64,000 bases of DNA from Phocoena phocoena. Taxonomy: Eukaryota; Chordata; Mammalia; Artiodactyla; Phocoenidae. Both the position numbers and the translations under genes were made by a program. Below the pieces are notes generated by a model, which saw only the letters and a list, made by a program, of their open reading frames with translations, had not been told where the DNA came from and ran no database searches. Within the stretch, counting starts at the first letter, position 1; each line of letters starts with the position of its first letter. This document shows positions 57,998 to 64,000 of this stretch, piece by piece. The stretch spans positions 45,416,500 to 45,480,499 of the forward strand of contig NC_089236.1 of NCBI RefSeq assembly GCF_963924675.1, written 5' to 3'.

Positions 57998-59377
57998 AAC
58001 CTACAGGCATGTGCTCACACTGAGTGTCCCGTTAGCGACACAGCTTTGAAAGATGCTGACTTTCTCCTCGAGCTGAGTGACTTCAGGTACGAGGTCCGCG
58101 AAGTATGCAAAGCAGAGTGTTTTCTCTTGGCAGCTCACACAAGGGCGGCAACCGGTATTTCCTGGGCGCTACGGAAACACCAGAAATCGTGTCCTGAAGC
58201 TGTTTGAGGGCTCTGGAAATAGAGCTCTCCTCAAGGAACGCGTAGTGTGTTGCCCATCACTCGGCACGCACGGAGGGCATCGGAGGGGAGGACAACTGGG
58301 CCTCGATGTTGCTCAGCTGGTCCACCGGGGTCTGGAGATACTCACTGACAATGGAGGAAAATGGATGCAAACCAGAGGGGCCTACGAGTCCTCAGAAGGG
58401 TACTTCCCTGAAAGTAAAGGCGAAGAGCTACTAAGAACTCGTGGAAACAGCTGCATGCCTCCCTTTCTGCCCGGCTACTCAGGGCCTAACCTGGAGGCAA
58501 GTTCTCACGTTGAGTTTCTCTTGACTTCTAGAGCTTGTCAGGCTGACCACTACGGCGGCCATGGAAGCACCTGGTTTAGACCGAGCAAACTCAGTTTCTT
58601 CCCAGAAGCATTCCTACAGGGTTCCCAGGCCTGTCAACAGCAGGGATTTCAGGTAGCTTCAACGCACCGTGAATGCAGCCTTCCAAATTGGAAAGCGAGG
58701 ATGTTTAAATCAGGCCCCCGATTTCATGCGCAAACGCAGCATACATTGCTGTTGTTTCTAACAAGTCAAAAGAGACACATGGCCCCTTGTGTTTGCTTGC
58801 CTGAATCAGCTTCTCGAAGCAGGGGGTTGTGCATCAAGTGGACTGCCTAATCCAAGGAACGCCCTAGCTACTCCTCTGGGGCCTGTGGCTATTCAGAAGC
58901 CTGCATTGCCACCGCAAGAAGCGGACTGAAATTGCAGTAAGAACGCAAGGGGACTTTCTTCTGGAGGCACGGTGACTTCAGGCAGGAGGTCCTAGATGGG
59001 ATGCGAGGTCGAGAGTCCTCTCAGTGCAGCTCAGACTATGGCAAGGAGTAAGACCTCAAGGCCTGTGAGACGTGCCAAAATTCTGTTCGTGAACGTGTGG
59101 GTGTGATGGGGAAATTAAGCTGCTTCGGTTGAGACTGCTGTGCGTTTCCCTACCCTCGGCGTAGAGAGAGTGGCTCCAAAGGGATACGGGGCTGGATGTT
59201 GCTTAGGAGACCTAAGGGGTCCTGGGGTTAGTCTGTGTTCCAGCCGGGAACAGGGAGCCCACGTGATTATCCTAGGTGTCCGGAAAACTCTACTGCCATA
59301 AAAGATATGCAGAGCAGAGGCTACGGCCTCATGGAAAGTCCTGCACGCCTCCGTTTCTGCAGGGCAAGTCCGGCCTT
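57998..59377 (+). repeat. Satellite monomer copy 43
   Basis: 1,380 bp, related to copies 37-38: CGGAAACACC, CACTACGG and GACTATGGCAAGGAG. GCCTAATCC gives TAA at 58848-58850. Private changes are GCGTAGTGTG, GGAGGACAACTGGG, CGGTTGAGAC and CACGTGATTATCC. Confidence 0.97.
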
Positions 59378-60756
59378 AACCTACAGGCATGTGCTCACAC
59401 TGAGTGTCCCGTTAGTGACACAGCTTTGAAAGATGCTGACTTTCTACTCGAGCTAAGTGACTTCAGGTACGTGGTCCGCGAAGTATGCAAAGCAGAGTGT
59501 TTTCTCTTGGCAGCTCACACAAGGGCGGCAACCGGTATTTCCTGGGCGCTTCGGACACACCAGAAATCGTGTCCTGAAGCTGTTTGAGGGCTCTGGAAAT
59601 AGAGCTCTCCTCAAGGAACGTGCAGTGTGTTGCTCATCACTCGGCACGCATGGAGGGCATCGGAGGGGAAGACCACTGGGCCTCGATGTTGCTCAGCTGG
59701 TCCACCGGGGTCTGGAGATACTCACTGACAATGGAGGAAAATGGATGCAAACCAGAGGGGCCTACGAGTCCTCAGAAGGGTACTTCCCTGAAAGTAAAGG
59801 CGAAGAGCTACTAAGAACTCGTGGAAACAGCTGCATGCCTCCCTTTCTGCCCGGCTACTCAGGGCCTAACCTGGAGGCAAGTTCTCACGTTGAGTTTCTC
59901 TTGACTTCTAGAGCTTGTCAGGCTGACCACCACGGCGGCCATGGAAGCACCTGGTTTAGACCGAGCAAACTCAGTTTCTTCCCAGAAGCATTCCTACAGG
60001 GTTCCCAGGCCTGTCAACAGCAAGGATTTCAGGTAGCTTCAACGCACCGTGAATGCAGCCTTCCAAATTGGAAAGCGGGATGTTTAAATCAGGCCCCCGA
60101 TTTCACGCGCAAACGCAGCATACATTGCTGTTGTTTCTAACAAGTCAAAAGAGACACATGGCCCCTTGTGTTTGCTTGCCTGAATCAGCTTCTCGAAGCA
60201 GGGGTTTGTGCATCAAGTGGACTGCCTCAACCAAGGAACGCCCTAGCTACTACTCTGGGGCCTGTGGCTATTCAGAAGCCTGCATTGCCACCGCAAGAAG
60301 CGGACTGAAATTGCAGTAAGAACGCAAGGGGACTTTCTTCTGGAGGCACGGTGACTTCAGGCAGGAGGTCCTAGGTGGAATGCGAGGCCGAGGGTGCTCT
60401 CAGTGCAGGTCAGACTAGGGCAAGGCGTAAGACCTCAAGGCCTGTGAGACGTGCCAAAATTCTGTTCGTGAACGTGTGGGTGTGATGGGGAAATTAAGCT
60501 GCTTCGGTGGAGACTGCTGTGCGTTTCCCTACCCTCGGCGTAGAGAGAGTGGCTCCAAAGGGCTACGGGGCTGGATGTTGCTTAGGAGACCTAAGGGGTC
60601 CTGGGATTAGTCTGTGTTCCAGCCGGGAACAGGGAGCCCACGCGATTTTCCTACGTGTCCGGAAAACTCTACTGCCATAAAATATATGCAGAGCAGAGGC
60701 TACGGCCTCATGGAAAGTGCTGCACACCTCCGTTTCTGCAGGGCAAGTCCGGCCTT
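59378..60756 (+). repeat. Satellite monomer copy 44
   Basis: 1,379 bp. Private changes are GTTAGTGACAC, TTCTACTCGAGCTAAG, TACGTGGTCC and TTGCTCATC. A one-base deletion near 60078 (AAGCGGGATG) shifts the frame, ending it after 227 codons. The tail has CTAGGTGG, CTGGGATTAG and AAAATATATG; the last is shared with copies 11 and 37. Confidence 0.97.
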
Positions 60757-62136
60757 AACCTACAGGCATGTGCTCACACTGAGTGTCCCGTTAGCGACAC
60801 AGCTTTGAAAGATGCTGACTTTCTCCTCGAGCTGATTGACTTCAGGTACGAGGTCCGCGAAGTATGCAAAGCAGAGTGTTTTCTCTTGGCAGCTCACACA
60901 AGGGCGGCAACCGGTATTTCTTGGGCGCTTCGGACACACCAGAAATCGTGTCCTGAAGCTGTTTGAGGGCTCTGGAAATAGAGCTCTCCTCAAGGAACGC
61001 GCAGTGTGTTGCCCATCACTCGGCACGCACGCAGGGCATCGGAGGGGAAGACCACTGGGACTCGATGTTGCTCAGCTGGTCCACCGAGGTCTGGAGATAC
61101 TCACTGACAATGGAGGAAAATGGATGCAAACCAGAGGGGCCTACGAGTCCTCAGAAGGGTACTTCCCTGAAAGTAAAGGCGAAGAGCTACTAAGAACTCG
61201 TGGAAACAGCTGCATGCCTCCCTTTCTGCCCGGCTACTCAGGGCCTAACCTGGAGGCAAGTTCTCACGTTGAGTTTCTCTTGACTTCTAGAGCTTGTCAG
61301 GCTGACCACTACGGCGGCCATGGAAGCACCTGGTTTAGACCGAGCAAACTCAGTTTCTTCCCAGAAGCATTCCTACAGGGTTCCAAGGCCTGTCAACAGC
61401 AGGGATTTCAGGTAGCTTCAACGCACCGTGAATGCAGCCTTCCAAATTGGAAAGCGAGGATGTTTAAATCTGGCCCCCGATTTCATGCGCAAACGCAGCA
61501 TACATTGCTGTTGTTTCTAACAAGTCAAAAGAGACACATGGCCCCTTGTGTTTGCTTGCCTGAATCAGCTTCTCGAAGCAGGGGGTTGTGCATCAAGTGG
61601 ACTGCCGAAACCAAGGAACGCCCTAGCTACTCCTCTGGGGCCTGTGGCTATTCAGAAGCCTGCATTGCCACCGCAAGAAGCGGACTGAAATTGCAGTAAG
61701 AACGCAAGGGGACTTTCTTCTGGAGGCACGGTGACTTCAGGCAGGAGGTCCTAGATGGAATGCGAGGTCGACGGTCCTCTCAGTGCAGCTCAGACTATGG
61801 CAAGGAGTAAGACCTCAAGGCCTGTGAGACGTGCCAAAATTCTGTTCGTGAACGTGTGGGTATGATGGGGAAATTAGGCTGCTTCGGTGGAGACTGCTGT
61901 GCGTTTCCCTACCCTCGGCGTAGAGAGAGTGGCTCCAAAGGGCTACGGGGCTGGATGTTGCTTAGGAGACCTAAGGGGTCCTGGGATTAGTCTGTGTTCC
62001 AGCCGGGAACAGGGAGCCCACGCGATTTTCCTAGGTGTCCGGAAAACTCTACTGCCATAAAAGATATGCAGAGCAGAGGCTAAGGCCTCATGGAAAGTGC
62101 TGCACGCCTCCGTTTCTGCAGGGCAAGTCCGGCCTT
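60757..62136 (+). repeat. Satellite monomer copy 45
   Basis: 1,380 bp with the frame open. CTGGGACTCG is shared with copies 46 and 47. CACTACGG and GACTATGGCAAGGAG tie it to copies 37, 38 and 43. Private changes are GCTGATTGAC, ATTTCTTGGG, CCACCGAGG and ACTGCCGAAACC. Confidence 0.97.
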
Positions 62137-63515
62137 AACCTACAGGCATGTGCTCACACTGAGTGTCCCCTTAGCGACACAGCTTTGAAAGATGCTGACT
62201 TTCTCCTCGAGCTGAGTGACTTCAGGTACGAGGTCCGCGAAGTATGCAAAGCAGAGTGTTTTCTCTTGGCAGCTCACACAAGGGCGGCAACCGGTATTTC
62301 CTGGGCGCTTCGGACACACCAGAAATCGTGTCCTGAAGCTGTTTGAGGGCTCTGGAAATAGAGCTCTCCTCAAGGAACGCGCAGTGTGTTGCCCATCACT
62401 CGGCACGCACGCAGGGCATCGGAGGGGAAGACCACTGGGACTCGATGTTGCTCAGCTGGTCCACCGGGGTCTAGAGATACTCACTGACAATGGAGGAAAA
62501 TGGATGCAAACCAGAGAGGCCTACGAGTCCTCAGAAGGGTACTTCCCTGAAAGTAAAGGCGAAGAGCTACTAAGAACTCGTGGAAACAGCTGCATGCCTC
62601 CCTATCTGCCCGGCTACTCAGGGCCTAACCTGGAGGCAAGTTCTCACGTTGAGTTTCTCTTGACTTCTAGAGCTTGTCAGGCTGACCACCACGGCGGCCA
62701 TGGAAGCACCTGGTTTAGAACGACCAAACTCAGTTTCTTCCCAGAAGCATTCCTACAGGGTTCCCAGGCCTGTCAACAGCAGGGATTTCAGGTAGCTTCA
62801 AGGCACCGTGAATGCAGCCTTCCAAATTTGAAAGCGAGGATGTTTAAATCAGGCCCCCGATTTCATGCACAAACGCAGCATACATTGCTGTTGTTTCTAA
62901 CAAGTCAAAAGAGACACATGGCCCCTTGTGTTTGCTTGCCTGAATCAGCTTCTCGAAACAGGGGTTTGTGCATCAAGTGGACTGCCTCAACCAAGGATCG
63001 CCCTAGCTACTCCTCTGGGGCCTGTGGCTATTCAGAAGCCTGCATTGCCACCGCAAGAAGCGGACTGAATTTGCAGTAAGAACGCAAGGGGACTTTCTTC
63101 TGGAGGCACGGTGACTTCAGGCAGGAGGTTCTAGATGGAATGCGAGGCCGAGGGTCCTCTCAGTGCAGCTCAGACTAGGGCAAGGCGTAAGACCTCAAGG
63201 CCTGTGAGACGTGCCAAAATCTGTTCGTGAACGTGTGGGTGTGATGGGGAAATTAAGCTGCTTCGCTGGAGACTGCTGTGCGTTTCCCTACCCTCGGTGT
63301 AGAGAGAGTGGCTCCAAAGGGCTACGGGGCTGGATGTTGCTTAGGAAAACTAAGGGGTCCTGGGGTTAGTCTGTGTTCCAGCCGGGACCAGGGAGCCCAC
63401 GCGATTTTCCTAGGTGTCCGGAAAACTCTACTGCCATAAAAGACATGCAGAGCAGAGGCTACGGCCTCATGGAAAGTGCTGCACGCCTCCGTTTCTGCAG
63501 GGCAAGTCCGGCCTT
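62137..63515 (+). repeat. Satellite monomer copy 46
   Basis: 1,379 bp with the frame open. It has CCCCTTAGCG, CTGGGACTCG, CCCTATCTG (as in copies 41-42), AAATTTGAAAG (as in copy 7) and ACGACCAA. One base is missing in the tail near 63218 (AAAATCTGTTC). The unit ends with AAAAGACATGC. Confidence 0.97.
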
Positions 63516-64000
63516 AACCTACAGGCATGTGCTCACACTGAGTGTCCCGTTAGCGACACAGCTTTGAAAGATGCTGACTTTCTCCTCGAGCTGAGTGACT
63601 TCAGGTACGAGGTCCGCGAAGTATGCAAAGCAGAGTGTTTTCTCTTGGCAGCTCACACAAGGGCGGCAAACGGTATTTCCTGGGCGCTTCGGACACACCA
63701 GAAATCGTGTCCTGAAGCTGTTTGAGGGCTCTGGAAATAGAGCTCGCCTCAAGGAACGCGCAGTGTGTTGCCCATCACTCGGCACGCATGCAGGGCATCG
63801 GAGGGGAAGACCACTGGGACTCGATGTTGCTCAGCTGGTCCACCGGGGTCTGGAGATACTCACTGACAATGGAGGAAAATGGATGCAAACCAGAGGGGCC
63901 TACGAGTCCTCAGAAGGGTACTTCCCTGAAAGTAAAGGCGAAGAGCTACTAAGAACTCGTGGAAACAGCTGCATGCCTCCCTTTCTGCCCGGCTACTCAG
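63516..64000 (+). repeat. Satellite monomer copy 47, partial
   Basis: The first 485 bp of a copy, cut by the window edge inside GGCTACTCAG. It has GCAAACGG, AGCTCGCCTC, GCATGCAGGG and CTGGGACTCG, the last shared with copies 45-46. The array evidently continues to the right. Confidence 0.97.

Larger units (their letters stand above)
1..64000 (+). repeat. Macrosatellite array, 46.35 copies of a ~1,380-bp monomer
   Basis: The landmark AACCTACAGG (with single-base variants) recurs at 1, 1380, 2760, 4140 and so on to 63516, with spacings of 1,375-1,381 bp except one of 1,415. All copies have the same orientation and no sequence lies between them. The period is usually 1,380 or 1,381. Copies differ by substitutions and single-base indels, a few percent by eye, so this is not a simple sequencing concatemer. 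Neither flank is visible. Restriction motifs CTCGAG, GAGCTC and TCTAGA occur once per unit in most copies, which would give a 1.38-kb ladder. I do not recognise the family. Mammalian satellites of about 1.4 kb exist (the bovine 1.715 satellite, human SST1/NBL2), but I cannot match the sequence to either from memory. Confidence 0.98.

Noticed and set aside
1459..63952. Scores of open frames of 60-297 codons on both strands, repeating every 1,380 bp
   Set aside because: They are the same few frames of the satellite unit seen again in each copy. They often begin at GTG or TTG, overlap each other on both strands and have no recognisable protein features.
1..64000. CRISPR array or tandem gene cluster
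   Set aside because: The repeat is 1.38 kb with no spacers, and no RNA gene or conserved protein is present in the unit.
1..64000. Rolling-circle or assembly concatemer of one short molecule
   Set aside because: Copies carry distinct substitutions, indels, an inversion and an insertion, and group by position. Only the 42.5-48.3 kb dimer is near enough to identity for an assembly error to be a concern.

Overview
The whole 64-kb window is one uninterrupted head-to-tail tandem array, a macrosatellite. The monomer is about 1,380 bp: 46 complete copies (1,375-1,415 bp) plus a 485-bp partial copy at the right edge. No unique sequence appears and neither end of the array is in the window. I found no protein-coding gene, rRNA, tRNA or CRISPR array. 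The host is eukaryotic. A mammal is likely, because one copy carries a pure poly(A) insertion between 11-bp target-site duplications at an L1-endonuclease-like site, but the species cannot be named from this sequence. The base composition is near 50-55% GC by eye, and copies differ by a few percent.

The phase used here starts each copy at AACCTACAGG (unit position 1). The copies fall into local sequence families. Copies 1-12 (1-16562) are a mixture of two tail types. Copies 13-18, with 10-11 and 19 as transitional copies (about 12.4-26.2 kb), share a TCTCTGGGCAG allele, a GCATCCGAGG allele or both. Copies 20-23 (26.2-31.7 kb) form a third family and include the most diverged copies. Copies 24-47 (31.7-64 kb) are a fourth set, with clear multi-copy duplications: a seven-copy shift (24-26 against 31-33) and a very recent two-copy duplication (32-33 against 34-35) with one mismatch in 3,075 aligned positions.

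Three observations go beyond a plain satellite. (1) The monomer looks like an ancient trimer of a 410-490 bp unit: diagnostic blocks recur at lags of about 483, 412 and 485 bp and add up to one period. (2) Copy 24 contains a 138-bp local inversion starting exactly at an 11-bp inverted-repeat arm, with a short directly repeated tract at its other end; this looks like template switching. (3) Copy 28 carries the tail-only poly(A) insertion.

Every copy contains a long open frame (287 codons in 26 of 46 copies). It starts with GTG rather than ATG, has no recognisable domain, and is broken by stops or frameshifts in 20 copies. Frames on the opposite strand and in other phases are kept open just as well. 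I treat it as a by-product of homogenisation, not a gene. Recombination between copies explains the layout: unequal exchange, conversion and block duplication.
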